From: Isoptericola croceus
GTDB lineage: Bacteria > Actinomycetota > Actinomycetes > Actinomycetales > Cellulomonadaceae
Assembly: GCF_029382255.1 (NCBI RefSeq)
Contig: NZ_JARLLG010000001.1
Span: 930,001 to 994,000 of the forward strand
DNA: 64,000 bases
Reading direction: 5' to 3'
Shown here piece after piece: positions 20,162 to 29,202 of the stretch. Both the position numbers and the translations under genes were made by a program. Below the pieces are notes generated by a model that was not told where the DNA came from, did not search any database, and was given only the letters and a program-made list of their open reading frames with translations. How positions within the stretch are numbered: position 1 is the first letter of the stretch; every line of letters starts with the position of its first letter.

Positions 20162-21175
20162 ATGGCACGGAAGATGATGCGCGGCACGGTGGCTGCGTTG
20201 TCGGCGACAGCACTGCTCGCGCTCGGCGCCTGCAGCAGCGAGCAGGCGGCACCGAGCACCGACACGTCCAACGGCGACGAGCAGATGGCCGAGGGAGGCG
20301 ACGAACTCATCTCGATCGGGTTCTCGCAGGTGGGCGCCGAGTCGGGCTGGCGCGCCGCCAACACCCAGTCCATCCAGGACACCCTGACCGAGGAGAACGG
20401 CTTCGACCTCAACTTCTCGGACGCCCAGCAGAAGCAGGAGAACCAGATCCAGGCGATCAGCTCCTACATCGCGCAGGGCGTGGACGTCATCGCGTTCTCC
20501 CCGGTCGTCGAGACCGGGTGGGACCCGATCCTGCAGGAGGCCAAGGCGGCCGGCATCCCGGTGATCCTGACGGACCGTGCGGTGGACTCGGACGACGACA
20601 CCCTCTACGAGTCCTTCATCGGCTCCGACTTCGTCCTCGAGGGCGAGATGGCCGGCGAGTGGGCTGCTGAGCAGTACGACGGCGAGGGCTTCAAGGTCGT
20701 CGAGCTCCAGGGCACCACCGGCTCGGCGCCCGCGATCGACCGTCAGCAGGGCTTCGCCGACGCGATCGCAGGCAGCGACCTGGAGGTCATCGACTCGCAG
20801 ACGGGCAACTTCACCCGTACCGAGGGCAAGCAGGTCATGGAGGGCTTCCTGCAGAAGCACGACGACATCGACGTGGTCTTCGCGCACAACGACGACATGG
20901 GTCTCGGCGCCATCGAGGCCATCGAGGCCGCCGGGATGGTCCCGGGCGAGGACATCCAGATCATCACGATCGACGCCGTCAAGGACGGTATGCAGGCGCT
21001 CGCCGACGGCAAGATCAACTACATCGTCGAGTGCAACCCGCTGCTCGGCCCGGACCTGGCGGAGATCGCCAAGGCCGTCATCGCCGGTGAGCCCGTCGAG
21101 AAGCGCATCGTCGTCGAGGACGAGGCCTTCGACCAGGAGGCAGCCATCGCGGCGCTGCCTGACCGTCAGTACTGA
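20162..21175 (+). CDS. ytfQ: YtfQ-like furanose-binding lipoprotein
   Basis: Extracytoplasmic receptor of the galactofuranose-type CUT2 importer, 337 residues. The start has GAGGAG 5 nt upstream and a lipoprotein signal with LGAC lipobox (Cys24). IGFSQVGAESGWRAANTQSIQD and AFSPVVETGWDPIL match the YtfQ ligand-binding segments, and FAHNDDMGLGAIEAIEAAG is the usual hinge-side motif. Escherichia coli YtfQ binds galactofuranose and also arabinofuranose-like sugars, which suits an arabinan locus. It heads a four-gene operon behind two operators. Confidence 0.93.
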   Translation: MARKMMRGTVAALSATALLALGACSSEQAAPSTDTSNGDEQMAEGGDELISIGFSQVGAESGWRAANTQSIQDTLTEENGFDLNFSDAQQKQENQIQAISSYIAQGVDVIAFSPVVETGWDPILQEAKAAGIPVILTDRAVDSDDDTLYESFIGSDFVLEGEMAGEWAAEQYDGEGFKVVELQGTTGSAPAIDRQQGFADAIAGSDLEVIDSQTGNFTRTEGKQVMEGFLQKHDDIDVVFAHNDDMGLGAIEAIEAAGMVPGEDIQIITIDAVKDGMQALADGKINYIVECNPLLGPDLAEIAKAVIAGEPVEKRIVVEDEAFDQEAAIAALPDRQY

Positions 21176-21185
21176 TCGGTAGCAC

Positions 21186-21260
21186 GGCGGGGGCGCCCGA
21201 GGGCGTCCCCGCCGGCCACCTCTCGAACCCGCGGCGGGGTGCGGACCGCATCCCGCCGCG
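21186..21260 (+). terminator. Two tandem intercistronic hairpins between ytfQ and ytfR
   Basis: Hairpin 1 pairs 21186-21198 with 21201-21213 and hairpin 2 pairs 21230-21244 with 21246-21260, each with one G-T wobble and with the innermost pairs opening to form the loop. Same placement as the double hairpin at 3537-3614. Confidence 0.7.
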
Positions 21261-21278
21261 TTCCACGGAAGGTCAACG

Positions 21279-22817
21279 ATGACGAGCTCTGAGACCGCGG
21301 AGCGGCCTGTCGTGCAGATGACGGGGATCTCCATCGAGTTCCCCGGCGTCAAGGCGCTCGACCAGGTCGACTTCCGGCTCTTCCCGGGCGAGGTGCACGC
21401 CCTCATGGGCGAGAACGGCGCCGGGAAGTCCACCCTCATCAAGGCGCTCACGGGCGTCTACGGCATCGACGCGGGCGAGATCCTCGTCGATGGTGAGCCA
21501 CACCAGTTCTCCGGCCCCGGCGAGGCGCAGAGCGCCGGCATCGCGACGGTGTACCAGGAGGTCAACCTCTGCGAGAACCTCACCGTCGCGGAGAACATCA
21601 TGCTGGGGCACGAGCCGCGGCGGCTGGGCGCCATCGACTGGCGTGCCACCCGGCGTGAGGCCGCACGACACCTGGCGACGATGGGTCTCGACATCGACCC
21701 CGCGTCCTCCCTGGGGGCGCACTCGATCGCGGTGCAGCAGCTCGTCGCGATCAGCAGGGCGATGGTCGTGGACGCCAAGGTCCTCATCCTCGACGAACCG
21801 ACGTCCAGCCTCGACGCCGACGAGGTCGCGCAGCTCTTCGCCGTCGTGCGGCGCCTCCGCGACGAGGGCGTGGCGATCTTGTTCGTCTCGCACTTCATCG
21901 AGCAGGTCTACGAGATCTCCGACCGCATGACGGTGCTGCGCAACGGCGGGCTCGTGGGCGAGTACACCACGGCGGAGACCGACCGGCTCCAGCTCGTCTC
22001 CACCATGATCGGCCGGTCCATGGAGGTCCTCGAGGACCTCCACGTGAGCACGGCCCACACCGTCGCCGTCGAGGAGGGGTCGACGCCGTACCTCCAGGCG
22101 GTCGGCCTGGGCCGCAAGGGCAGCGTGCAGCCGTTCGACCTGGACGTCTACTCCGGCGAGGTCGTGGGGCTCGCCGGGCTGCTCGGCTCCGGACGCACCG
22201 AGGTGGCACGGCTGCTCGCCGGCGCGGACCGGGCGGACTCCGGGGACACCCGGATCAACGGCGTCCCCGTCCGGCTGCGCAACCCCCGTGCCGCCATCGG
22301 GAGCGGTATCGCCTTCTCCTCGGAGGACCGCAAGGCCGAGGGCGTCGTCGGTGACCTCACCGTGCGGGAGAACATCGTGCTGGGCCTGCAGGCGGGGCGC
22401 GGCTGGATGCGGCGCCTGCCCGCCCGCCAGGTCGACGAGATCGTCGACAAGTACGTCGCCGCGCTGGGCATCCGTCCCGCCAACCCGAGGGCGCTGTTGC
22501 GCAACCTCTCGGGCGGGAACCAGCAGAAGGTGCTGCTGGCGCGCTGGCTGGCCACCGCCCCCGAGCTGTTGATCCTCGACGAGCCCACCCGGGGGATCGA
22601 CGTCGGTGCCAAGGCCGAGATCCAGAAGCTCGTCGCCGAGCTCGCCGAGCGTGGCATGGCCGTGGTCTTCATCTCGGCCGAGCTCGAAGAGGTCCTGCGC
22701 CTCAGCCACCGCATCGCGGTCATGCGGGACCGGGACAAGGTGGCCGAGGTAGTCAATACCGACGACGTCCGCGTGGACGACGTCGTCGAGCTGATCGCCA
22801 GCGGAGGGAAGCACTGA
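21279..22817 (+). CDS. ytfR: YtfR-like furanose ABC importer ATPase
   Basis: ATP-binding subunit with two NBDs, 512 residues. NBD1 carries Walker A GENGAGKS (44-51), a degenerate signature near AVQQLVAISRA, and LILDEPTSSLD; NBD2 carries GLLGSGRTEV, LSGGNQQ and [11 protein letters not shown]. It is coupled to the permease by TGATG overlap. Order binding protein, ATPase, permease, permease is that of ytfQRT-yjfF. The related ATPase at 18369 differs enough to be an older duplicate. Confidence 0.94.
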   Translation: MTSSETAERPVVQMTGISIEFPGVKALDQVDFRLFPGEVHALMGENGAGKSTLIKALTGVYGIDAGEILVDGEPHQFSGPGEAQSAGIATVYQEVNLCENLTVAENIMLGHEPRRLGAIDWRATRREAARHLATMGLDIDPASSLGAHSIAVQQLVAISRAMVVDAKVLILDEPTSSLDADEVAQLFAVVRRLRDEGVAILFVSHFIEQVYEISDRMTVLRNGGLVGEYTTAETDRLQLVSTMIGRSMEVLEDLHVSTAHTVAVEEGSTPYLQAVGLGRKGSVQPFDLDVYSGEVVGLAGLLGSGRTEVARLLAGADRADSGDTRINGVPVRLRNPRAAIGSGIAFSSEDRKAEGVVGDLTVRENIVLGLQAGRGWMRRLPARQVDEIVDKYVAALGIRPANPRALLRNLSGGNQQKVLLARWLATAPELLILDEPTRGIDVGAKAEIQKLVAELAERGMAVVFISAELEEVLRLSHRIAVMRDRDKVAEVVNTDDVRVDDVVELIASGGKH

Positions 22818-23845
22818 TGCGCGAGATCACCCGCCACGCGCTGTTCTGGCCCGTGGTCGCACTGGTCGCGCTGCTCGCGGCCAACACGATCTACCGGCCC
22901 GACTTTCTGGGCGTCACCATCCTGAACGGTCACCTGTTCGGGGCGCCGGTCGACATCCTGCGCAACGCGGCGCCGCTGATGCTGGTGGCGCTGGGCATGA
23001 CGCTGGTCATCGCCACGCGCGGCATCGACCTCTCGGTCGGTGCGGTCGTCGCGATTGCCGGTGCCCTGTCGCTGAGCTTCATCGCGACGTCGCCGAACCC
23101 GGGGTCGGTCTCGACTGTGCTCCTGGCGATCGCGATCGCGCTGGGCGTGTCCCTGGTGCTCGGCGTGTGGAACGGGTTCCTGGTCTCCGTCGTGGGGATC
23201 CAGCCCATCATCGCCACCCTGATCCTCATGACGGCGGGGCGGGGCATCGCCATGCTGATCACCGAGGGGCAGATCACGACCGTCACCAGCCCGGCGTTCA
23301 AGACTCTCGGCTCCGGCTTCTGGCTCGGTGTACCCGTGGCGACACTGGTCGCCGGCAGCGTCTTCGTCCTGGTCGCGCTGCTCGTCCGGCGGACCGCGCT
23401 CGGCATGCTGGTCGAGTCGGTCGGCATCAACCCGGCCGCCAGCCGGCTCGCCGGTGTCAAGGCCCGCACGATCGTGTGGACGGTCTTCGCCCTCTCGGGC
23501 CTCTTCTCCGGCCTGGCCGGGCTGATCCTCGCCAGCAACGTCATGGCGGCCGACGCCAACAACGCCGGGCTGTTCATCGAGCTCGACGCGATCCTCGCGG
23601 TGGTCATCGGGGGCACGTCGCTGCAGGGCGGGAAGTTCTCGTTGTCGGGGACCTTCGTCGGGGTGCTCATCATCACGACGCTGACGCTGACCGTCACGAT
23701 CGTCGGGATCTCGCCGTTGGTCACCCCGTTGTTCAAGGCCCTGGTGGTCATCGCGGTGACGCTGCTGCAGTCGCCGCGGATCCGTGAGTCGTTCGCCGCA
23801 CGCGCCAGACGGCGGGCGGCCCGTCCCGAGGAGGTGTCGGTCTGA
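22817..23845 (+). CDS. ytfT: Furanose ABC importer permease 1
   Basis: A 342-residue CUT2 permease with about nine membrane segments. The core motif LVALGMTLVIATRGIDLSVG (about residue 55) and the coupling-helix region NPAASRLAGVKAR (about residue 208) are present. TGATG overlaps join it to the ATPase before and the permease after. It probably forms a heterodimer with the next permease. The N-terminus FWPVVALVALLAANTIYRPDFL is typical of YtfT. Confidence 0.94.
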   Translation: MREITRHALFWPVVALVALLAANTIYRPDFLGVTILNGHLFGAPVDILRNAAPLMLVALGMTLVIATRGIDLSVGAVVAIAGALSLSFIATSPNPGSVSTVLLAIAIALGVSLVLGVWNGFLVSVVGIQPIIATLILMTAGRGIAMLITEGQITTVTSPAFKTLGSGFWLGVPVATLVAGSVFVLVALLVRRTALGMLVESVGINPAASRLAGVKARTIVWTVFALSGLFSGLAGLILASNVMAADANNAGLFIELDAILAVVIGGTSLQGGKFSLSGTFVGVLIITTLTLTVTIVGISPLVTPLFKALVVIAVTLLQSPRIRESFAARARRRAARPEEVSV

Positions 23846-24891
23846 TGGCCGCAGTCGCACCGGAGAAGCGCGGTACCGAGGCCCCGCCGGTGGCCGGTCC
23901 CCAGAGAGGCCGGCGCATGTCGACGATCGCCCGGCGGCTGCGCATCGACCGCCGCTACATGCCGGTCGTGGGAACCTTCGTCGTCCTCGCCCTGATCCTG
24001 TCGGTCGGTGGCGTGCGCTACGACAACTTCCTGTCCACGAACGTGCTCGCGAACCTCTTCATCAACAACTCGTTCCTCATCGTGCTCGCCGTCGGGATGA
24101 CCTTCGTCATCCTGACCGGTGGTATCGACCTCTCGGTGGGTGCTGTCCTGGCACTGTCCGCCGTGAGCGCGGCCTACCTGCTGGACGCCGGCGTCCCGGC
24201 GGCCATGGTCATGCCCGCGGTGGTGCTCATCGGGTCGATCATCGGGTTCCTCATCGGCGTGATGGTTCACGTCTTCGACGTCCAGCCGTTCATCGCGACG
24301 CTCGCGGGCATGTTCTTCGCCCGTGGCCTGTGCTTCGTCATCGCACCGGTGGCGATCCCGATCACCGACGAGACCTTCGTGGCGATCTCGGCCTGGGACA
24401 CCTGGGTCGGTGGCCAGTGGCGCGTGACGACCAGCGTGATGATCGCCCTGGCGGTGGTGGCGCTGGCCTTCTACCTGCTGCACTACACGCAGTTCGGCCG
24501 CACCGTCTACGCGATCGGTGGCGGCGAGCAGTCGGCCCAGCTCATGGGGCTGCCGGTCGCGCGCACCAAGGTGCTCGTCTACGTCGTCTCCGGTACCTGT
24601 GCAGGCCTGGGTGGTCTGCTCTTCGCGATGTACTCCCGGTCCGGCTACTCGCTGACCGGTGTGGCGATGGAGCTCGACGCCATCGCCGCCGTCGTCATCG
24701 GCGGCACCCTCCTGACCGGCGGGACCGGGTTCGTCCTCGGATCCGTGCTGGGTGTGCTCGTCCTCGGTCTCATCCAGACCATCATCACCTTCGAGGGCAC
24801 CCTCAGCTCCTGGTGGACCAAGATCGTCATCGGCGTGCTGCTGCTGATCTTCGTGGTCCTCCAGCGCGTGCTCACCCTCCGGCGCACCTAG
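23845..24891 (+). CDS. yjfF: Furanose ABC importer permease 2
   Basis: A 348-residue CUT2 permease. A basic, positive-inside N-terminus of about 40 residues precedes the first membrane segment. LAVGMTFVILTGGIDLSVG and the QLMGLPVARTKV coupling region mark the family, and the distinctive HYTQFGRTVYAIGGGEQSAQLMG matches YjfF. It starts within the previous stop (TGATG) and ends the operon just before a hairpin terminator. Confidence 0.94.
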   Translation: MAAVAPEKRGTEAPPVAGPQRGRRMSTIARRLRIDRRYMPVVGTFVVLALILSVGGVRYDNFLSTNVLANLFINNSFLIVLAVGMTFVILTGGIDLSVGAVLALSAVSAAYLLDAGVPAAMVMPAVVLIGSIIGFLIGVMVHVFDVQPFIATLAGMFFARGLCFVIAPVAIPITDETFVAISAWDTWVGGQWRVTTSVMIALAVVALAFYLLHYTQFGRTVYAIGGGEQSAQLMGLPVARTKVLVYVVSGTCAGLGGLLFAMYSRSGYSLTGVAMELDAIAAVVIGGTLLTGGTGFVLGSVLGVLVLGLIQTIITFEGTLSSWWTKIVIGVLLLIFVVLQRVLTLRRT

Positions 24892-24898
24892 CCGGCCC

Positions 24899-24923
24899 GG
24901 CGCCCCCGGGCTCCGGGGGCGCC
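24899..24923 (+). terminator. Terminator of ytfQRT-yjfF operon
   Basis: GGCGCCCCCGG pairs perfectly with CCGGGGGCGCC across a GCT loop, 8 bases after the stop. Confidence 0.78.
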
Positions 24924-25301
24924 CGTCGGGCGTCGCACGTAGCGCCGCCCACCGTGCATTTCCCACACGAAGTACAACGCCGTACCACGGGGGGTTGCAG
25001 TGATGTACCGCACTCGAGGCTGGCTTGCTCCGGCCAGACGCGCCCTCGCATCGCCCCTGCCGGGCCTGAGGCGGACACGACCGTCCGCCAGAAGTCGTCG
25101 ACCGAGCGCCGCGCACTCTGCACTTGTCCTGGACGCCGCTGTCCAGTGCACGGAGCCCGGTGGTCTGCTGACTCAGCTCCACCGCTGGAGCGGCGCCAAC
25201 CTCCACGGACGATGGCAACGCCACCCAGAAGTGGCACCTGCACCCCCGTCGGCCGACGACGGACCGAACCACTGACACGACGATGTGACGGAGAAACAAC
25301 T
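24924..25301 (+). promoter_or_regulatory. 378-bp leader of GH43 gene with weak operator match
   Basis: No convincing gene is present; the small open frames here lack ribosome sites and family features. TACAACGCCGTA (24973-24984) matches the TACAWCGATGTA operator at 10 of 12 positions and is followed by GATGTACC (about 25002). A small hairpin GGCGGAC/GTCCGCC lies at 25070-25089. The long leader suggests a regulated or structured 5' region. The promoter itself is not clear. Confidence 0.4.
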
Positions 25302-26801
25302 ATGAAAAAGACGCGTTCGCGATGGTGGGCGACGATCGTTGCCGGGCTGACGGTCATGGGGGCAGCGCTGGCCGGTGCGGTGACCGCCCCGGCGGCCACC
25401 GCGGCCGACGAGCCGTACGTCGGCTACCTGTTCTCCTACTTCGCGGGGGAGAGCACGGCCAACGGGGAGCAGGTCTACTTCGGCCTGAGCCAGGGCAACG
25501 ACCCGCTGCACTACATCGATCTGAACGGCAACCGGCCGGTGCTCACGTCGAACGTGGGGACCGGTGGCGTGCGGGACCCGTTCATCATCCGGAACCCGGA
25601 GACCGGTCGCTTCTACCAGATCGCCACCGACCTGAAGATCCACGGCAACGGCAACTGGGACGGTGCCCAGCGGCACGGCTCGCGGAACCTCGTGGTGTGG
25701 GAGTCGGCTGACCTGGTGACCTGGTCGCAGCCGCGGCTCGAGCTCGTGTCGCCCCCCACGGCCGGCAACACCTGGGCGCCCGAGGCGTACTGGGACGACG
25801 CGCGCGGCGAGTTCGTCGTGTTCTGGGCCTCCAAGCTGTACGCCGAGAGCGACCCGAACCACACGGGGTCGTCCTACAACCGCATGATGTACGCGACGAC
25901 CAGCGACTTCAGGACGTTCAGCGAGGCGAAGGTCTGGGTCGACCCGGGCTACTCGGTGATCGACTCGACGGTGACGAAGCACGACGGTACCTACTACCGC
26001 TTCACCAAGGACGAGCGGAACAACACCTCGTCCACGCCGTGCTCGAAGTTCATCACCGCCGAGCAGGCGACCGACCTGCGCGACACGAGCTGGGACTTCG
26101 TCGCAGACTGCATCGGGAAGGGTGACGTCAGCGCGGGTGAGGGACCCACGATCTTCAAGTCCAACACCGAGGACCGCTGGTACATGTTCATCGACGAGTT
26201 CGGCGGCCGGGGCTACGTCCCGTTCACGACGACGAACCTGGCCTCCGGCGCGTGGACCCCGGTGGCCGACTACCAGATGCCTACGAAGCCGCGGCACGGC
26301 ACCGTCCTGCCGGTCACGCAGGCCGAGTACGACCGGCTGCTCGCCGCGTACGGCGGCTCGGGCACGGTCAAGCCTGGCACCTGGTACTCGGTCGAGTCAG
26401 CGCACTCGGGCCTCGTGTGGGACGTCGCGAAACAGTCCAAGGAACCGGGCGCACGGCTGAACCAGTGGGGCTCCTGGGGCGGCACCAACCAGCAGTTCGG
26501 GTTCACCGCCGTGGGCGACGGCTATCACACGATCCAGGCCCGCCACTCCGGGCTGGTGCTGGGCGTGTCCGGTGCGAGCACGGCCAACGGGGCCGACATC
26601 GTGCAACAGACCTCCAGCGGAGGGACGAACCAGCAGTTCCGGGTGCGCGCCAACGGTGACGGGACAGTGACGTTCCTGAACCGCAACTCCGGCAAGGCGC
26701 TCGATCTGTACGACTTCGCGACGGAGCCGGGCGCGCGCATCTCCCAGTACACGGACAACGGCAACGCCGTGCAGAAGTGGATCCTGCGCGCGGCGTCGTG
26801 A
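25302..26801 (+). CDS. Secreted GH43 arabinofuranosidase-type enzyme with ricin-type lectin domain
   Basis: Predicted to release or cut alpha-L-arabinofuranosyl residues outside the cell. The 499 residues comprise a Sec signal peptide (MKKTRSRWW..., likely cleaved after ATAA at about 35), a GH43 five-bladed propeller (about 38-352) and a beta-trefoil ricin/CBM13 domain (about 358-499) with repeated GGTNQQF turns. Candidate catalytic residues are Asp92 (RDPFII), the Asp of VIDSTV and the Glu of GEGPTIF. The GH43 domain is nearly the same type as the first one in the 1613-residue protein downstream (by recall GH43_22-like). The exact linkage attacked cannot be read from sequence. Confidence 0.9.
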   Translation: MKKTRSRWWATIVAGLTVMGAALAGAVTAPAATAADEPYVGYLFSYFAGESTANGEQVYFGLSQGNDPLHYIDLNGNRPVLTSNVGTGGVRDPFIIRNPETGRFYQIATDLKIHGNGNWDGAQRHGSRNLVVWESADLVTWSQPRLELVSPPTAGNTWAPEAYWDDARGEFVVFWASKLYAESDPNHTGSSYNRMMYATTSDFRTFSEAKVWVDPGYSVIDSTVTKHDGTYYRFTKDERNNTSSTPCSKFITAEQATDLRDTSWDFVADCIGKGDVSAGEGPTIFKSNTEDRWYMFIDEFGGRGYVPFTTTNLASGAWTPVADYQMPTKPRHGTVLPVTQAEYDRLLAAYGGSGTVKPGTWYSVESAHSGLVWDVAKQSKEPGARLNQWGSWGGTNQQFGFTAVGDGYHTIQARHSGLVLGVSGASTANGADIVQQTSSGGTNQQFRVRANGDGTVTFLNRNSGKALDLYDFATEPGARISQYTDNGNAVQKWILRAAS

Positions 26802-26807
26802 GGTGAT

Positions 26808-26850
26808 CCCCGGCGCCGGTCGGTCGCACGCTGACCGACCGGCGCCGGGG
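26808..26850 (+). terminator. Terminator of GH43-lectin gene
   Basis: Perfect 17-bp inverted repeat (26808-26824 and 26834-26850) with a 9-nt loop, 7 bases after the stop. Confidence 0.82.
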
Positions 26851-26911
26851 CGACCGCCCGCCGCCTACATCCCCAGCTCGGTGACCACCGGGCAGCCAAA
26901 CACCGAAGGGG

Positions 26912-26923
26912 TACATCGATGAA
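26912..26923. promoter_or_regulatory. Possible TACAWCGATGTA-type operator overlapping a start codon
   Basis: TACATCGATGAA matches the operator family at 37326 and 46308-46455 and spans the ATG of the next GH43 gene. It could be chance because ATCGATGA is permissible coding sequence at a start. Confidence 0.35.
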
Positions 26924-28988
26924 CCACCGTTCATCTGGACGTTCGCTGCGGGCTCTGCTCGCCGGCGCCCTCACACTGGGGCTTGTCGCCCCGATCGCGG
27001 CGGCCGCCGTCGCGGTAACAGACGAGGAGACCGGGGCGACACCCGTCAGCACTGCGGAGACGGACCTCGCCGCCTACGTCTTCCCCTACTTCGCCGGTGA
27101 GAGGTCGGCCGACGACGAGAAGATCTATCTCGCCGTCAGCGAGTCGGACGAGCCCACCGCCTGGCAGACCCTCAACGCCGGCGAGCCCGTCCTGGAGTCC
27201 ACGCTCGGTACCGAGGGCCTGCGCGACCCGTTCATCATCCGCGCGCCCGAGGACGACACGTACTACCTCATCGCCACCGACCTGCAGATCTATGGTGGCG
27301 GCAACTTCGGCCGGGCCCAGGAGACCGGCTCCCGGTCGCTCATGGTGTGGGAGTCGACCGACCTGGTGAACTGGTCCGACCAGCGTGAGGCCGAGATCGC
27401 GCCGGAGAACGCCGGCAACCTGTGGGCCCCGGAGGCGTACTGGGACGAGGCGCACCAGGAGTTCCTGGTGTTCTGGGCCTCGGCCCTCTACCCCGACGAC
27501 GTCGCCCCCGAGGACCGCCGCATCGCCAGCTCCTACCAGCGGATGATGTACGCGACCACCACGGACTTCGTCGAGTTCTCCGAGCCCGAGGTCTGGATCG
27601 ACATGCCCCGCGGTGCCGGCCGCGGCATGATCGACTCCACGATCGTCGAGGAGGACGGAACCTACTACCGCTTCACCAAGGACGAGGCGGACATGACCGT
27701 GCGCCAGGAGTCGTCCGACGACCTGCGGCTGACGCAGGGTGTCAGCGACGGCGACGGCTGGGACCTGATCGCCGAGCGGATCGGGGTGGGTGAGCCCAAC
27801 CCGTGGGGCGGGACCTTCACGTCCGGTGAGGGACCGACGGTCTTTCCCTCGCTGACCGACGACCGCTGGTACATGATGATCGACCAGCCCTCGTACCACG
27901 GCGGACAGGGATACCTGCTCTTCGAGAGCGACGACCTGACGAGCGGCGAGTGGACGTCGGTGCCCGACGCCGAGCTGCCGCGCAGCCCGCGCCACGGCAC
28001 GGTCATCCCGATCACCGCCGCCGAGCAGGCCGCGCTCCTCGCGGCCTACCCGCCGGCCGAGGAGCCGGAGGACGTCGTGCCGGGGCCCGCCCCGGAGCTC
28101 GGTGACGCCACCTGGTCGGACGACTTCACGGCCGCAGAGCTCGACTCCCGTTGGAAGATCCATGCGGAGGACGCCTCCGCCTGGTCGGTCGGCGAGGGCA
28201 ACCTCACGCTGCAGTCCCGTCCCGGCGACACCTGGCAGAACGACAACGCCGCGCGGAACATCTTCCTCGTCGACGTCCCCGCCGGTGACTTCTCCGCGGT
28301 CACCCATGTCACCGCGCCGGTGAGCCTGGACTTCCAGGGTGCCGGGCTGATCGCCTGGGCCGACATCGACAACTACGTCCGTGCCGGGCTGAGCCACGTC
28401 GGCCTCGCCGACGGCGGTCCGGTGGTCATCGAGAGCGCGCTGGAGAACGCCCGGGTCTTCACCTCGGAGTTCACCCCGCGCCGAGGGTCGCAGGTCGAGT
28501 GGCTGCGCATCGATCGTGTCGGTGACGAGCTGGTGGTCTCCTACGGCGACTCCGCGGGCCAGTGGGCGGAAGCGGCACGCTTCACCGTGGACTGGGACGT
28601 CACACAGGTCGGTCTGTATGCGCTCGCCGCGCAGAACGGGACCTCCCACACCGCCGAGTTCTCGACGTTCTGGCTGTCCACCGAGGACGGCGGTTCGGAC
28701 GATGAGCCGCTCGCCGTGGAGGTCGAGGCGGAGGCGCGGTGCGCAGGTTCCCGCGGCTTCGTCGCGGTCCGGGTCGCCAACGGGGAGGGCTCGCCGGTCG
28801 GGGCCGTCGTCGAGACGCCCTACGGGACGCGCGAGAAGTCCGACCTCGAGGCGGGGAAGTCGACGCTGCTCACCTTCTCGGTGCGTGACGCCCAGGTGCC
28901 GGCCGGGGCCGCCGTCGTCACCGTCACCGGCGACGGCGGGCGCAGCGCGCGCATCGACGTGCCGTTCGAGGGCGTCGACTGCAGCTGA
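26919..28988 (+). CDS. Secreted GH43 enzyme with ConA-like sandwich and C-terminal Cys module
   Basis: A 689-residue extracellular glycosidase. A signal peptide (residues 1-30), GH43 propeller (about 50-385), a beta-sandwich resembling DUF1349/GH43 C2 (about 397-590, WSDDFTAAELDSRW) and an 85-residue C-terminal module (605-689) starting near Cys607 and ending in VDCS are visible. Candidate catalytic residues are the Asp of LRDPFII, the Asp of MIDSTIV and the Glu of GEGPTVF. GAAGGGG precedes the ATG by 8 nt. The C-terminal module recurs at the end of the protein encoded at 29203. Substrate is probably arabinan or arabinogalactan side chains, by context. Confidence 0.88.
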   Translation: MNHRSSGRSLRALLAGALTLGLVAPIAAAAVAVTDEETGATPVSTAETDLAAYVFPYFAGERSADDEKIYLAVSESDEPTAWQTLNAGEPVLESTLGTEGLRDPFIIRAPEDDTYYLIATDLQIYGGGNFGRAQETGSRSLMVWESTDLVNWSDQREAEIAPENAGNLWAPEAYWDEAHQEFLVFWASALYPDDVAPEDRRIASSYQRMMYATTTDFVEFSEPEVWIDMPRGAGRGMIDSTIVEEDGTYYRFTKDEADMTVRQESSDDLRLTQGVSDGDGWDLIAERIGVGEPNPWGGTFTSGEGPTVFPSLTDDRWYMMIDQPSYHGGQGYLLFESDDLTSGEWTSVPDAELPRSPRHGTVIPITAAEQAALLAAYPPAEEPEDVVPGPAPELGDATWSDDFTAAELDSRWKIHAEDASAWSVGEGNLTLQSRPGDTWQNDNAARNIFLVDVPAGDFSAVTHVTAPVSLDFQGAGLIAWADIDNYVRAGLSHVGLADGGPVVIESALENARVFTSEFTPRRGSQVEWLRIDRVGDELVVSYGDSAGQWAEAARFTVDWDVTQVGLYALAAQNGTSHTAEFSTFWLSTEDGGSDDEPLAVEVEAEARCAGSRGFVAVRVANGEGSPVGAVVETPYGTREKSDLEAGKSTLLTFSVRDAQVPAGAAVVTVTGDGGRSARIDVPFEGVDCS

Positions 28989-29014
28989 TCGGCACTGCCG
29001 AACGGCGCGACGTC

Positions 29015-29063
29015 CGTAGGGTTCGGTTCCTTCACCGTCAGGTGTGAGGGACCGGACCCTACG
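29015..29063 (+). terminator. Terminator of the 689-residue GH43 gene
   Basis: 16-bp arms (29015-29030 and 29048-29063) with two G-T wobbles. Confidence 0.75.
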
Positions 29064-29159
29064 CGTGTTCTGCGGGGTTTGTCGTTGTGTGATTGTTACT
29101 GATTGCTTCGAGCGGAGGGGTGCCGCGGACGTGTTCGGAGGGCTAGCATCCAGCCAGAG

Positions 29160-29173
29160 TGTTACCGCTCACA
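29160..29173. promoter_or_regulatory. LacI-type operator before the twin GH43 gene
   Basis: TGTTACCGCTCACA fits the araB and ytfQ operators (consensus TGTKASCGSTCACA) and lies 29 bp before the start at 29203. A GCTAGCAT stretch at about 29142-29149 could supply the -10. Confidence 0.75.
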
Positions 29174-29202
29174 TGTCCGACCTCGATGATGAGGAGCACC
29201 GC

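Noticed and set aside
25000-25275. Small open frame in the leader of the GH43-lectin gene
   Set aside because: No ribosome site, no hydrophobic or domain pattern, and codon positions do not show the usual third-position GC bias clearly.
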